Assembly: GCA_041389885.1 (NCBI GenBank)
Contig: JAWKRB010000024.1
Span: forward strand, 1 to 64,000
Direction: 5' to 3'
From: JAWKRB01 sp041389885
GTDB lineage: Bacteria; Myxococcota_A; Polyangia; Polyangiales; Ga0077539
DNA length: 64,000 nucleotides
This document shows, piece after piece, positions 19,093-30,032 of the stretch (the stretch's first letter is position 1; each line of letters starts with the position of its first letter). Made by a program: the position numbers and the translations under genes. Under the pieces are notes generated by a model. It was given only the letters and a program-made list of their open reading frames with translations. It did not search any database and was not told the DNA's origin.

Positions 19093-20817
19093 ATGCGGGA
19101 AAGTCTGAAATGGACTACGCGTACCCGGCGCCCTCTCGCGCACCTGGCCGCGGCGATGCTCGTGAGCTGCAGCGGCGGCCCGACGAGCGGCGGCCCGACG
19201 AGCGGCGGCCCGACGAGCGACGCCCCGGCTCCGACTGCCCCGCGACCCGACGCCGCGCGTGACGCCGCGGTCCCCGGCGCGAGCTCCCCGGCGTCGCGCG
19301 CCTCGTGCTTGCAGGCGGGCGTGACGGCGCCGCCCTTTCGACGCTGGTTTCAAGACGAGACCACGCGCGCAGGGGTCGCGCCCGGAGCCATCGCGCCGGC
19401 CCCTGGCGCGCTGTGGCGCGGCGTCGCGGCGGGCGACGTCGACGGCGACGGCGACCTCGACCTGGTGGTCGCCTCGGGGCACGACGCGAGCGGTCGCGGG
19501 GCCACGCGCTGGCTGGCGAACGACGGCGCGATGCGCTTCACCGTGTCTGACGCGGCGCTGAGCGCAGGCCAGGCCGTGCTCCTCGCGGATTTCGACAACG
19601 ACGGCGACCTCGACCTCGTGGTGGGTGACACGGCCGTGGTCCTGCACGAGGGCCTGGGCGCCGGTCGCTTCGGCGCGCCGGTGCGCCTCGCGACGCTCAC
19701 GCGGCCCGCGCTCTCGCTGAGCGCGGGCGACCTCGACGGAGACGGCCGGCTCGACCTCGCGGTGGGCGGCGAGCAAGAGCTCCTCGTGCTGGCGAACACC
19801 GGCGGCCTCGCCCTGCGAGACGCGAGCACGCGGTGGTCCTTCGCGCTGGAGCCGCGGGGGCACGTGCACTCTTCGATGATCTTCGACATCGACGAAGACG
19901 GGGCCCTGGACCTCTTCGTGAACTTTGACTTCGACGCCATCGACGCGGGCGAGGGCCCCGCCCCCGGCGCGATGGGCGGCGACGCGGCGATGCTCCGCCG
20001 AGGCGAGCGCGACGGCCGCCCCCACTTCGAGGACCACGCGCGACGGCTCGGGCTCTTCGGCCCCCGCGCGGGCATGGGCCTGAGCCTGGGCGACCTCGAC
20101 GGAGACGGCGACCTCGACCTCTACCTCTCGAACATCGGCCGCAACCACCTGCTGCTGCGCGGCGCCGACGGGACCTTCACCGAGTCGAGCGACCGCTTCA
20201 ACCTCGGCTTCACCTGGCGCGCCGACGCGACCTGCGCCGACCCCACCAACCTCCGGCGCTGCATGAAGTTCTCCTGGATGCAGCAGCGCGCAGACTTCGA
20301 CGGAGACGGCCACGACGACCTCGCCGTGGCCAGCGCGCGCTTCACGCAAGAGACGCAGCTGCCGCTGTTTCTCCAGGGCGACGGGCGCGGGGGCTACCAG
20401 CGCATCGACCCCAACCTGGACTGCTTCAGCGCGCGCACGCTGATCGCCGCCGACCTCGACGGCGACGGCGACCCCGACCTCGTCTCGACCTCGGTGCTGG
20501 GCGAGCTCCTGCTCCTGCGCAACGTCACCGAGAGCGCCCCGCGGCGCTGCGTGAGGCTCCGCGGCGTCGAGAGCAACCGCGAGGGCCGCGGCGCCCTGAT
20601 CACGGGCGTGAGCGCCTCGGGACGACGCCTGCCGAAGGTCATGGCCCCAGGCGGAGGCGTGCTCGGCGACGGCCCCGCGTCGGTGTGCTTCGGCGTCGGG
20701 GCAGACCCCGTCGTGCGCTACGAGGTCCGCTGGCCCTCCGGGCGACAGCAGACCGCCGTCGCAGAGGACGGCACCGTCACGCTGCAGGAGCCCGACTCGA
20801 ACACCCCCAACGGGTAG
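19093..20817 (+). CDS. CRTAC1-type FG-GAP lipoprotein with ASPIC/UnbV C terminus
   Basis: Starting at ATG 19093 gives MRESLKWTTRTRRPLAHLAAAMLVSC, a lipoprotein signal with LVSC lipobox. The frame is open upstream, but only this start places the signal at the N terminus; no good ribosome site is seen. Three identical 15-base units at 19174-19218 encode SGGPT repeats just after the lipid-anchored Cys. FG-GAP/VCBS motifs follow (DVDGDGDLDLVV, DFDNDGDLDLVV, DLDGDGRLDLAV, DIDEDGALDLFV, DLDGDGDLDLYL, DFDGDGHDDLAV, DLDGDGDPDLV). The last 80 residues match the ASPIC/UnbV pattern, ending YEVRWPSGRQQTAV. It is predicted to be a surface or periplasmic beta-propeller protein of 574 residues. The ligand is unknown. 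Confidence 0.88.
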   Translation: MRESLKWTTRTRRPLAHLAAAMLVSCSGGPTSGGPTSGGPTSDAPAPTAPRPDAARDAAVPGASSPASRASCLQAGVTAPPFRRWFQDETTRAGVAPGAIAPAPGALWRGVAAGDVDGDGDLDLVVASGHDASGRGATRWLANDGAMRFTVSDAALSAGQAVLLADFDNDGDLDLVVGDTAVVLHEGLGAGRFGAPVRLATLTRPALSLSAGDLDGDGRLDLAVGGEQELLVLANTGGLALRDASTRWSFALEPRGHVHSSMIFDIDEDGALDLFVNFDFDAIDAGEGPAPGAMGGDAAMLRRGERDGRPHFEDHARRLGLFGPRAGMGLSLGDLDGDGDLDLYLSNIGRNHLLLRGADGTFTESSDRFNLGFTWRADATCADPTNLRRCMKFSWMQQRADFDGDGHDDLAVASARFTQETQLPLFLQGDGRGGYQRIDPNLDCFSARTLIAADLDGDGDPDLVSTSVLGELLLLRNVTESAPRRCVRLRGVESNREGRGALITGVSASGRRLPKVMAPGGGVLGDGPASVCFGVGADPVVRYEVRWPSGRQQTAVAEDGTVTLQEPDSNTPNG

Positions 20818-20876
20818 ACGCTCGCCGCCGGGCAGGCGCCTCGGCGCCGCGCGGCGGTGTGTCGTAGAGTCGGCCG

Positions 20877-22088
20877 ATGAGACCCGCGCTGATGCTCCTC
20901 CTCCTGCTGAGCGCCGGCTGCGCGAAGCGCGCGCACCAGGTGGCGCGAGAGGTCCCCGCGCACGTCGACGCGCCGGACCAGACGCCGATGTGGGACGAGG
21001 CGGACCTCGTGCCTCAAGACACCGTCGGCTCCGAGAACACGGCGCACGGGCTCTTCTGGGCCCTGTGGCTCCCCGCGAGCGTCGTGCTGCTCCTCGCCGC
21101 GCTCCGAACCCGCTCGCACCTCCGCCGCGCCCACCTCGAGGCCGAGGCCGCGAGGGAGGCGCCGCTGCGAGACGGCCCCGCGGTGGTCGTCGGCGTCGTC
21201 GAGACCGACGGCGGCGACGCGATCACCGTCGGCGTCACCCAGCGCCGGCGCATCGTCAAGGGAAAGTACGGCAGCGTCACCACGTTCTGGGACGAGAAGC
21301 GCCGCGAGGTCGTCGCCCGCCCCTTTCGCGTGCTGATGCGCGACGGCCGCGGCGTGCGGGTGATCCCCGACGACCGGGTGCTCCTGCGCGACGCCCTCGA
21401 GTCGCCGGTGCAGATCGACGAAGAGACCCGCCAGCGCTTCATTCGCCTGCGCCCCGGCGAGCGCGTGTGGGCCAGCGGCACCCTCTCCGAGGTGAGCGCG
21501 GGCCGCGCCGAGGGCGCCTACCGCCAGGCGACGCAGGAGCCCGTGCTCAAGCGCGGCCTCGCCCGCATGGTCGTGTCGACCGAGGCCCCCGGCGCGTACC
21601 ACAAGACCCGCGCCGCGCAGCACAGGGCGTGGTTCAAGGGCACGCTGATCACCCTCGCGGTCGTCCACGCGACGCTGCTCGGAGACGTGACGCTGCAGAT
21701 CCTCTCGGGGCACGCGGTGGAGCTGCGCCTCGAGAGCGTTCACAGCTGGGACGTGTGGGTGAAGCCCAAGAACCAGCGTGGCCGCTGGGTGCGTCACTGC
21801 GCCGTGTGGGGCCGCTCAGCGCCCGACGCCCCGGGCGAGGCGCGCGAGGTGAGCTGCGGCTTTCACCGCTGCGCGTCTGAGGGCGTCTGCCGCACCCTGC
21901 CCACGCGACGCGCGCTGCTCTCCGCCGACCGCCTGCGCGAGGTGGGGCGGGGCCCCACCGCGCACATCGCGCAGCTCGTCCTCGCGGGCATGATCGGCTG
22001 GACGCTGATCGTGGCCTACCTGTTCACCCTGCGCAGCAGCCGACCCTGGTACGCGGGCGGCAAGGTGAACGACACGGGAAGCCCTTGA
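20877..22088 (+). CDS. Membrane lipoprotein with GIDE-like domain, function unknown
   Basis: The 403-residue protein starts with a lipoprotein signal (LMLLLLLSAGC). Hydrophobic segments are near residues 60-80, 255-280 and 360-385. The part between the first two segments (VVGVVETDG..., PFRVLMRDGRGVRVIP, IRLRPGERVWASGTL) resembles the GIDE beta-domain of MUL1-like membrane proteins; this is a weak pattern match. A second exposed region before the last segment holds four Cys and may form disulfides. Its stop overlaps the mutY start by four bases (TTGA), so the two genes are co-translated, although a functional link is not obvious. Function unknown. Confidence 0.7.
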   Translation: MRPALMLLLLLSAGCAKRAHQVAREVPAHVDAPDQTPMWDEADLVPQDTVGSENTAHGLFWALWLPASVVLLLAALRTRSHLRRAHLEAEAAREAPLRDGPAVVVGVVETDGGDAITVGVTQRRRIVKGKYGSVTTFWDEKRREVVARPFRVLMRDGRGVRVIPDDRVLLRDALESPVQIDEETRQRFIRLRPGERVWASGTLSEVSAGRAEGAYRQATQEPVLKRGLARMVVSTEAPGAYHKTRAAQHRAWFKGTLITLAVVHATLLGDVTLQILSGHAVELRLESVHSWDVWVKPKNQRGRWVRHCAVWGRSAPDAPGEAREVSCGFHRCASEGVCRTLPTRRALLSADRLREVGRGPTAHIAQLVLAGMIGWTLIVAYLFTLRSSRPWYAGGKVNDTGSP

Positions 22089-23140
22089 GCGACGCCCCTC
22101 ACCCCGCCCTGCGCGACGCGCTCGTCGCGTGGTTCCGCGCCGCGCGGCGCGACCTGCCCTGGCGCCGCACCCGCGACCCCTACGCGATCTGGGTCAGCGA
22201 GGTCATGCTCCAGCAGACCCGCGTCGACACCGTGATCCCGTACTACACCCGCTTCTTGCGCGATTTTCCCACCGCGCGGGCCCTCGCAGACGCGCCCGAG
22301 AGCGAGGTCCTCGCGCGCTGGTCGGGCATCGGGTACTACCGCCGCGCGAGGCTCCTGCACGCGGCGGCGAAGGCCGTCGTCGAGCGCCACGGCGGCGAGC
22401 TCCCCGCCGACCACGCCCAGCTCCGCGCGCTCCCCGGCGTCGGGGACTACACCGCCGGGGCCGTGGGCTCCATCGCCTTCGGGCTCGCGGTGCCCCTCGT
22501 CGACGGCAACGTCGAGCGGGTGCTGTGCAGGCTCTTCGCGATCCCCGGCGACCCCAAGACCACCGCGGTGAAGCGCAGGGTGTGGTCCCTCGCCGCGGCG
22601 CTGGTCGTGGGCGCCGACCCTGGTGACCTCAACCAGGCCCTCATGGAGCTCGGCGCGACGGTGTGCGCGCCGACCTCTCCGCGGTGCCTCACCTGCCCCG
22701 CGCGCGCGTGGTGCGCGGGCGCCCGCGAGGGAGACCCCGCGCGCTACCCCGAGAAGCCCGCGCGCGCCCGCCCGCCCACGGAGCGCTGGCGCGCCCTCAT
22801 CGCCACCCGAGGCGACGCGATCTGGCTCTCTCCCAGCGCGATGGACCGCTGGAAGGGGATGCTCATCCCCCCGATGACCCGCGGCGACGACCCTCCCGCC
22901 GCCGAGGTCCCCCTCGCCGGGCGCAGCGACGTCGGCGTCGTCGTGCACACCCTCACGAACGCCCGCATGGAGATCACCGTCGCCCTCGCGGGGATGCCCG
23001 GCGATCCCCCGTGGGGCGCGATGATCCCCCGGTCGGAGCTCGGCGCGCGGGCGGTGCCCAAGGTCACCCGCGCGTTGATTCAGCGCGCCCTGGGCGACGC
23101 CCCGGTCACACCGCGTGCACCGCGAGGTGAGAGCCCGTGA
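22085..23140 (+). CDS. mutY: A/G-specific adenine DNA glycosylase
   Basis: MutY removes adenine mispaired with 8-oxoguanine in the GO base-excision repair pathway. The 351-residue protein has the catalytic Glu39 (SEVMLQQTRVDT), the helix-hairpin-helix LPGVGDYTAGAV, catalytic Asp140 (LVDGNVERVL) and the four iron-sulfur cysteines 194, 201, 204 and 210 in the family spacing C-x6-C-x2-C-x5-C. The C-terminal 110 residues are the divergent NUDIX-like domain that reads 8-oxoG. Start is TTG at 22085, overlapping the previous stop; family alignment supports it. The 3' end overlaps the convergent DUF1513 gene by 35 bases. Confidence 0.96.
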   Translation: MSDAPHPALRDALVAWFRAARRDLPWRRTRDPYAIWVSEVMLQQTRVDTVIPYYTRFLRDFPTARALADAPESEVLARWSGIGYYRRARLLHAAAKAVVERHGGELPADHAQLRALPGVGDYTAGAVGSIAFGLAVPLVDGNVERVLCRLFAIPGDPKTTAVKRRVWSLAAALVVGADPGDLNQALMELGATVCAPTSPRCLTCPARAWCAGAREGDPARYPEKPARARPPTERWRALIATRGDAIWLSPSAMDRWKGMLIPPMTRGDDPPAAEVPLAGRSDVGVVVHTLTNARMEITVALAGMPGDPPWGAMIPRSELGARAVPKVTRALIQRALGDAPVTPRAPRGESP

Positions 23141-24158
23141 CGAAGCTCGGGTCAACGTAGAACCCGTTGGGAGACAAGGTGTTCGCGTCGAGGGCGGTGA
23201 GCCGCGGCGCGCGCTCCGACAGGTGGCTCACGAGCAGCCACGCGCCGTCGAGCGAAAGCGCCACGCCCCGCGGCGCGCGCGTCGACATCCCCCCGACGCA
23301 GGCGCCGTCCATGCGCCAGAACGACACGAGGTCCCCCGTGGGGTTCGTCGCCGCCACGAGCCCGCGCGCCTCGTCGAGGAGCACCGAGAGGGTCTCGCCC
23401 TTCATGCGCTCGATCACCTGCCGGGGCGCGTCGACGGTGCGCGCGCGCCCGCCCGCGGGGCGCAGCGTGAGGGCGCCGAGGCTCCGCGCGGGGTCGAGTC
23501 CGTCGCGGGGGGCCGAGACCAGCGCGAGGTCTCCCCCCGCGCCCAGCGCCACGTGCCCCGCGTTGAAGCGCGGCGACGCGAGGGTCATGCGCTCGAGGAG
23601 CTTGCCCGACGCGAGCTCGACCCAGGTCACGCAGGGCGCCGCCTCGGGGGACGCGTCGTCGAGGGCGCCGCCGCCGTGCGCCACGACCATCACCGCGCCG
23701 CCGTCGACCAGGGCGCAGTCGTGCGGCGCGCGGCCGTAGGTGGGCAGCTCGCCGAGCTCGGCGAGGGTGTCTGCGTCGCGCATCACCAGCACCCCCGACC
23801 TGCCCGCGCGCACCGTCTCCGCGGCGTAGAGGGTCGCTCCGTCGGGGGAGTACGCGCCGTGGCCGTAGAAGCTCCGCGCCGCGACGGTGGGGACGGCGCG
23901 GATCACCCGCCGCTGGACGAGGTCGACCTCGCAGGCGCCGGGACCGTGCTTCTCGAACACCGCGACGAGCTCCGGGCGCGAGGGGTGAAACGCGAAGCCG
24001 TGGGGCAGAAAGGTCGTGGGCACGGGCTCGGCCGAGGGCCGGCCCCGGTCGAGGTCGATCAGCGCGAGGACGAAGCGCTCGACCCCGCCCGACACGAAGG
24101 CGCCGCCGCCCAGGGCGGTGCCTCGAACGCGGGAGATTTCACCGCCTGGCGACGACAT
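23106..24158 (-). CDS. DUF1513-like beta-propeller protein
   Basis: The 350-residue protein is made of repeated four-strand-like blocks such as LPHGFAFHPSRPELVAVFEKHGPGACEVDL, split here by turn motifs, and GYGAYSPDGATLYAAE-like turns (the window reads YGHGAYSPDGATLYAAE). It matches the DUF1513 pattern of WD40-like propellers sometimes linked to iron uptake. There is no clear signal peptide at the chosen ATG (24158, MSSPGGEISRVRG). A longer frame exists but overlaps the FkbM gene and is rich in Arg/Pro. Its first 20 bases overlap the end of the FkbM gene, and its end overlaps mutY. It is the last gene of a minus-strand operon with the FkbM and HEAT genes. Function unknown. Confidence 0.75.
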   Translation of the reverse strand: MSSPGGEISRVRGTALGGGAFVSGGVERFVLALIDLDRGRPSAEPVPTTFLPHGFAFHPSRPELVAVFEKHGPGACEVDLVQRRVIRAVPTVAARSFYGHGAYSPDGATLYAAETVRAGRSGVLVMRDADTLAELGELPTYGRAPHDCALVDGGAVMVVAHGGGALDDASPEAAPCVTWVELASGKLLERMTLASPRFNAGHVALGAGGDLALVSAPRDGLDPARSLGALTLRPAGGRARTVDAPRQVIERMKGETLSVLLDEARGLVAATNPTGDLVSFWRMDGACVGGMSTRAPRGVALSLDGAWLLVSHLSERAPRLTALDANTLSPNGFYVDPSFVTGSHLAVHAV

Positions 24159-24807
24159 GGAGCATCTTGAACACGGATCCGTCGGCGCGTCGCGCCGCGA
24201 CCGGCAGCGCGTCCCACGAGAGCGTCGGGGGGACCTCGGCGGTGAGCCAGTGCCCCCCCGGGTCGCCCGCCGCGCGCCCGGCGCCAAACACCCGAAAGCC
24301 ATGCGCCGCAAGCTGTTGGATCACCCCCTGGAGCGGTCGGGACGTCATGTGCAGCTCGATGGCCCAGGCGCGCACGCCGGGCATCGCGGCGAGGGCCTGG
24401 TCGAGCACCTCGTACTCGTGGCCCTCGATGTCCATCTTCACCACGGTCGCGTCGGGGCAGAGCCCCGCGAGGGTGTCGCAGGGCGCCCGCAGCGCGTCGG
24501 GCGCCTCGGCGGAGATCACGGCGCTGTTCGCGACGACGCCCTCGTCGTCGGCGCGCCGGAGGAGCACCTCGCCGCGCCGGTCTGACACCGCGCAGGCCGC
24601 GACCTCCCAGCGGTCGTCGGCGCCGAGGGCGGCGATGCGCGCGCGAAGCTGCGCGACGTTCTCGGCGAGGGGCTCGACGGAGACCACCCGCCGCGCGCCG
24701 GCGCGCACGAAGAACTCCGAGAGCTCCCCGACGTTCGCGCCGAGGTCGCACACGACCTCTCCGCGGAGGGGGAGCGTCTCGAGGTACCAGCGTGTCTGGC
24801 CGATCAC
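24139..24807 (-). CDS. FkbM-family SAM-dependent methyltransferase
   Basis: The 222-residue protein has the SAM-binding motif VVCDLGANVGELSEFF, the acidic second strand VVSVEPLAENV, and the family hallmark VVKMDIEGHEYEVL. FkbM enzymes O-methylate sugars, polyketides or other hydroxyls; the acceptor cannot be predicted. Start is GTG at 24807, with no strong ribosome site. It lies 16 bases after the HEAT-repeat lipoprotein gene and overlaps the DUF1513 gene, so the three are probably co-transcribed. No glycan biosynthesis genes are adjacent. Confidence 0.85.
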   Translation of the reverse strand: MIGQTRWYLETLPLRGEVVCDLGANVGELSEFFVRAGARRVVSVEPLAENVAQLRARIAALGADDRWEVAACAVSDRRGEVLLRRADDEGVVANSAVISAEAPDALRAPCDTLAGLCPDATVVKMDIEGHEYEVLDQALAAMPGVRAWAIELHMTSRPLQGVIQQLAAHGFRVFGAGRAAGDPGGHWLTAEVPPTLSWDALPVAARRADGSVFKMLHVVARR

Positions 24808-24823
24808 AGACCGATCGCGGGGG

Positions 24824-26635
24824 TCAGTGCGCGGCGCCGGCGCGGGCGCGCAGGCGGGCGATGAGCATCTCCTGCTCGAGGTTCATCAGCGAGCGGCTCT
24901 CCTGGCCGCGCTCGGCGGCGACGATCGCGTCGAGGCGGGTGATGCACTCCGGGCAGCCGTGCGGCGAGAGGGCGTCGATCGCGAGGTTGATCGAGCGCCG
25001 CGCGAGGGGGTCGGGGTTGTCGGCGCGCTGGAGCAGCGCCTGGCGCGCGCCGGCGTTGTCGCCGCCGGTCCACGCGATCATGTACGCGGCCTTGCGGACC
25101 ACCGCGCGCTCGCGGTCGCCCAGCTTGCCCTGGTAGCAGGCCAGGTCGCCGTCGTTGCAGTCGTGGGCCACGCTCGCCACCGAGCGGATCGTCGCGAGCT
25201 GCCGCACGATGCCCTGGATCTCGCTCGCCGCGTCGGGGTTCTCCGCCAGGAGCGCGTCGAGGTCGGTCTGCGCCTGCGTCGCGAGCTGCTCGAACTGCGC
25301 GAAGCTGTCGTGGCGCACGGCGCTCGCGAGGGGCATCAGCAGCCCGAGGCGGTAGGGCACCTTGTCGCCGCCCTGGAGCTCTCGCGCCCGGAGCCGCGTC
25401 ACGAGGAGCTCGACCGCGCGGGCGTCACCCAGGAGCACCAGCGCGGGCGCCACCGAGGGGGCCATGTCGTCCTCGCCGCCGTTCGTGCCGGCGCGGAACA
25501 CCGCGGCGATGGCGTCGAAGATCTGCGCGCGCCGCGGGTCGGCGGCGGGGAGCGCGAGGCCGGTGTAGGCCAGGGTCTCGGCCGCGGCGGCGCGCACGTC
25601 GGCGCCCACGTGCTCGGCGCCCGGCGGCCGCATCGACGCGTCGTCGTTGAGCAGCGCGAGGAGCGGATCGATGCCCCGCGGGTCGGCGAAGTTGCGCAGC
25701 ACGTCGATGGCCGCCGACTGCTGGTACCCCGGAGGCGGCGGAGACATCCCCGCGACGCTCCCGTAGCTCAGCAGGAGCTGGGTCACCACGGGGTTGCCCA
25801 CCGGGCGCAGGGTCTCGATGAGCTTCGGCACCGAGGCGTCGGCGCCGAGGCGCACCAGCGCCCGGTTGCAGTTGTTCGTCGCGTTGGCGCGGCGCACGTT
25901 GAGGTAGAGGCCGTACACCAGGGCCTCGGCCGCGCTCGGGTCGCCCAGGACCCCGAGGGCGTCGGCCGCGGCGCGCGCCGTGCGGATCTCCTGCTGCTCG
26001 ATGGGGCGCATGAGCAGCTGCTTGAGGCGCACGACCACGCTGCGGTCGCCCAGCGCGCCGAGCGCCTGAATCGCCGACTCGCGGATGCGCGGCGAGTTGC
26101 CGCTGTTGCCGATGGCGCGGTCGATGGCGCCGGAGAGCGCGGTGACGAGGGCGGCGTTGCCCCGCGGGCAGCTCGAGGGCGGCGCGGCGCCGACCGGGGC
26201 GGCGCACATCGCCAGCACCGCGCGGGCGGCCTCGAGGGCGATGTTCTCCGAGTCGGCGTTGCCCATGGAGAACTGCAGCGCGGAGATGTACGCGGGGACG
26301 GCACGGGGGTCGCGGGAGCCCGCGATGATGGGCATGGCCTCGCGGCGCGTGGCCAGCTCCTCGGGGTGGGCGACGAAGGCCTCGACCACCTTGGGCAGGG
26401 CGTCGTTGAGGTACGCGCGCACCTCGGGCGCCTGGAGGTTGTCTCGGGCGTTGGCGAGCCGCTCGCGCCAGAGCTGCGAGAGCCGGCGCATCGCGCCGGG
26501 GCGCTTGGTGGTCTCGCTGAGCTTGCCCACCCAGGTCTTCGGGTCACGCTCGTCTTCGCATCCCGAGACCCCGACGGCGGTCAGGCTCAAGAGGCCGACA
26601 AGAGTGACGCGACGGATCCATCCCTTCGAGGTCAT
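24824..26635 (-). CDS. HEAT-repeat lipoprotein
   Basis: Start 26635 has GGAAGGA five bases upstream and gives MTSKGWIRRVTLVGLLSLTAVGVSGC, a lipoprotein signal with VSGC. The 603-residue product is mostly helical pairs with repeated patterns such as IRESAIQALGALGDRSVVVRL, shown here only in part, and AADALGVLGDPSAAEALV. These are typical of HEAT/PBS-lyase scaffolds. Eight cysteines are scattered through it, for example HDCNDGDLACYQG and HGCPECITRL, the latter a CxxC. It is likely a periplasmic or outer-membrane scaffold. It heads the operon with the FkbM and DUF1513 genes and is divergent from rimP. The partner is unknown. Confidence 0.82.
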   Translation of the reverse strand: MTSKGWIRRVTLVGLLSLTAVGVSGCEDERDPKTWVGKLSETTKRPGAMRRLSQLWRERLANARDNLQAPEVRAYLNDALPKVVEAFVAHPEELATRREAMPIIAGSRDPRAVPAYISALQFSMGNADSENIALEAARAVLAMCAAPVGAAPPSSCPRGNAALVTALSGAIDRAIGNSGNSPRIRESAIQALGALGDRSVVVRLKQLLMRPIEQQEIRTARAAADALGVLGDPSAAEALVYGLYLNVRRANATNNCNRALVRLGADASVPKLIETLRPVGNPVVTQLLLSYGSVAGMSPPPPGYQQSAAIDVLRNFADPRGIDPLLALLNDDASMRPPGAEHVGADVRAAAAETLAYTGLALPAADPRRAQIFDAIAAVFRAGTNGGEDDMAPSVAPALVLLGDARAVELLVTRLRARELQGGDKVPYRLGLLMPLASAVRHDSFAQFEQLATQAQTDLDALLAENPDAASEIQGIVRQLATIRSVASVAHDCNDGDLACYQGKLGDRERAVVRKAAYMIAWTGGDNAGARQALLQRADNPDPLARRSINLAIDALSPHGCPECITRLDAIVAAERGQESRSLMNLEQEMLIARLRARAGAAH

Positions 26636-27007
26636 GGCGTTCCTTCCCTCCGGGCATCGGTGACCGACGCGGTGCCTACGCCCGACGCGCGGCACAGTAC
26701 TCCCACCCGAGCGATCTCGGAATAGCCTTCGCGCGCTCATCTGCGGCGTCTGACCCTTGCTTCTGGTTCGGCGCTCTGGTAAAGCCCCGCCCGTCTTTGG
26801 GGAAACCAACGTTCCCTCTCGTCGGGCCCCTCCGAAGACCGCCGCCTCCGCGCGTCTCGCGCGAGGCCGGCGAGCTGTCCATCCAGAACGCACGGCCTGT
26901 AGAGCCGCCTGTTTCGAGGCGTCTCTCCCAACGAACCGCCGCCGCGCCCCCTCCCTGGGGCCGCGCTTCGGTTCGGGCAAAGCCCTGCGGAGGATCTGTG
27001 ACAGCGG
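26636..27007. other. Intergenic control region between divergent HEAT and rimP genes
   Basis: These 372 bases hold no convincing gene. A weak sigma70-like pair facing rimP is TTGCTT (26757) and TAAAGC (26780) with a 17-base spacer. Short hairpins occur, such as CGCCT-GTTTCG-AGGCG at 26906-26921. A tRNA, sometimes found upstream of rimP in other bacteria, was looked for and not seen. Confidence 0.4.
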
Positions 27008-27670
27008 GTGAGCAAAGCGCACCTCGTCCTGGCCCGACGCGAGGGCCTCGAGGAGCGTTTGGCTGTCGACATCGACCGATTGAGAGCAGAGTTCGCGAGC
27101 GTCGCCGAGGTGCACGGCGTCGAGCTCGTCGCGCTGGAGTGGCTCCAGGGCCCCGGCCGCGGCGTGCTGCGCGCGTACATCGACCGCCCTGGCGGCGACC
27201 CCCGCGTGGTCGACCCCGCCCGCGGGGTCTCTGCGGACCTCTGCGCGGCCGTGAGCCGGGATGTGGGCGCCGCGCTCGACGCGGACGAGGGCCTCGTGAC
27301 CGTCGCCTATGACCTCGAGGTGAGCTCCCCGGGCTTCGAGCGCCCGCTGCAGAAGCGCGAAGACTTCGACCGCTTCGCGGGGCTCGTGGCCGTGGTGAAG
27401 CTCCGCGAGCGCGTCGAGTCCCGCGGGTCGTTCGAGGGCCCCCTGCGCGGCACCGCCGACGCGCCCGACGGGGGCTTCGTGGTGCGGCTCGAGTGCGCGG
27501 GCAAGGTCTGGGACCTGCCGGCGAAGAAGATCTCCCGCGCGAAGCTCGCGGAGTTGAAGGCCCCGAGGCCGGCGAAGCCAGGCAAGGGTCCGTCGAAAGT
27601 GAAGCAGCGTCCCGGTGACGCAGGGTCCGCAACGGAGGGCGGCGACGGTGGGTCGCCGCCCGCGAGGTGA
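27008..27670 (+). CDS. rimP: Ribosome maturation factor RimP
   Basis: RimP is needed for maturation of the 30S subunit. The 220-residue protein shows the family's N-terminal alpha/beta domain (VHGVELVALEWLQGPGRGVLRAYID), the conserved CAAVSRDVGAALDA and YDLEVSSPGFERPL segments, and an SH3-like C-terminal domain. Start is GTG at 27008. A basic, low-complexity tail of about 40 residues extends beyond the usual length of 150-160. It is the first gene of the nusA-infB operon, four bases upstream of nusA. This position matches the order in most bacteria, which strongly supports the call. Confidence 0.95.
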   Translation: MSKAHLVLARREGLEERLAVDIDRLRAEFASVAEVHGVELVALEWLQGPGRGVLRAYIDRPGGDPRVVDPARGVSADLCAAVSRDVGAALDADEGLVTVAYDLEVSSPGFERPLQKREDFDRFAGLVAVVKLRERVESRGSFEGPLRGTADAPDGGFVVRLECAGKVWDLPAKKISRAKLAELKAPRPAKPGKGPSKVKQRPGDAGSATEGGDGGSPPAR

Positions 27671-27674
27671 TCAC

Positions 27675-29357
<1,683 letters not shown>

Positions 29358-29393
29358 CCGAGAGGGCGCTTGGACACTGGGCAAGGAATGTGG

Positions 29394-30032
29394 ATGACGG
29401 CGAAGCGCGGCAATTCCCGACGGCCTGAAGGCTCGCCGCCCCCCGAGGCGGTGGCGGAGGGGCCGGTGCGCACCTGCGTCGCGTGCCGCGCCCGAGACGG
29501 CCGGGACGACCTGGTCCGCTGGGTCGCCGACGAGGACGGGCGCGTGCTGCTCGACGCGCGGGCCGTGCGCTCAGGGCGCGGCGCGTGGGTGCACCCCACG
29601 CGGGCGTGCATCACCGTGATGGTGAAGCGCCACGCCGCCGAGCGCTCGCTCAAGACCGAGGTGCAGCGCGACCTCGACGCGAGCGTGCTGATGGCGCAGC
29701 TCCGCGCGGCGCTGCTCCAGCGCATGACCTCGTTCATCGTCGTCTCCTCGCGCCGGCGCGCCATCGCCGTCGGCGCCGAGGCGGGGGCCGCGGCGCTCGA
29801 GAAGCGCCGGGTGCGCGCCGTGATCGTCGCGGGAGACGCCGGCGCGACGGCGCGCATGCTCGCTGATACCCCGGGCCAGGGCGGCCCGCGGGTGCTTCGT
29901 TACGCAGACAAGGCCACGTTGGGCGCGCTGTTCAACCGCGCGGAGGTCGCGCTCGTCGCGCTGCTCGACCACCGCATCGCGGGCGAGGCCGCCGGCACCA
30001 TCGATCGCCTTGCGGCACTGGAGGAGTCATGA
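29394..30032 (+). CDS. YlxR (DUF448) fused to an L7Ae-like domain
   Basis: The N-terminal part carries the YlxR signature RTCVACRARD and GRGAWVHP. The C-terminal part from about residue 90 (LLQRMTSFIVVSSRRRAIAVG..., ALEKRRVRAVIVAGDAG) resembles an L7Ae/L30e RNA-binding fold. In many bacteria these are two adjacent proteins (YlxR and YlxQ); here they form one 212-residue chain. ATG 29394 has AAGGA six bases upstream; the frame is open to an earlier TTG. The stop overlaps the infB start by four bases (ATGA). YlxR proteins bind nucleic acid and RNase P or nucleoid in some species; the role here is inferred. Confidence 0.88.
   Translation: MTAKRGNSRRPEGSPPPEAVAEGPVRTCVACRARDGRDDLVRWVADEDGRVLLDARAVRSGRGAWVHPTRACITVMVKRHAAERSLKTEVQRDLDASVLMAQLRAALLQRMTSFIVVSSRRRAIAVGAEAGAAALEKRRVRAVIVAGDAGATARMLADTPGQGGPRVLRYADKATLGALFNRAEVALVALLDHRIAGEAAGTIDRLAALEES

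Noticed and set aside
26636..27007. Initiator tRNA upstream of rimP
   Set aside because: No T-loop GGTTCGAATCC-like motif or cloverleaf could be found.
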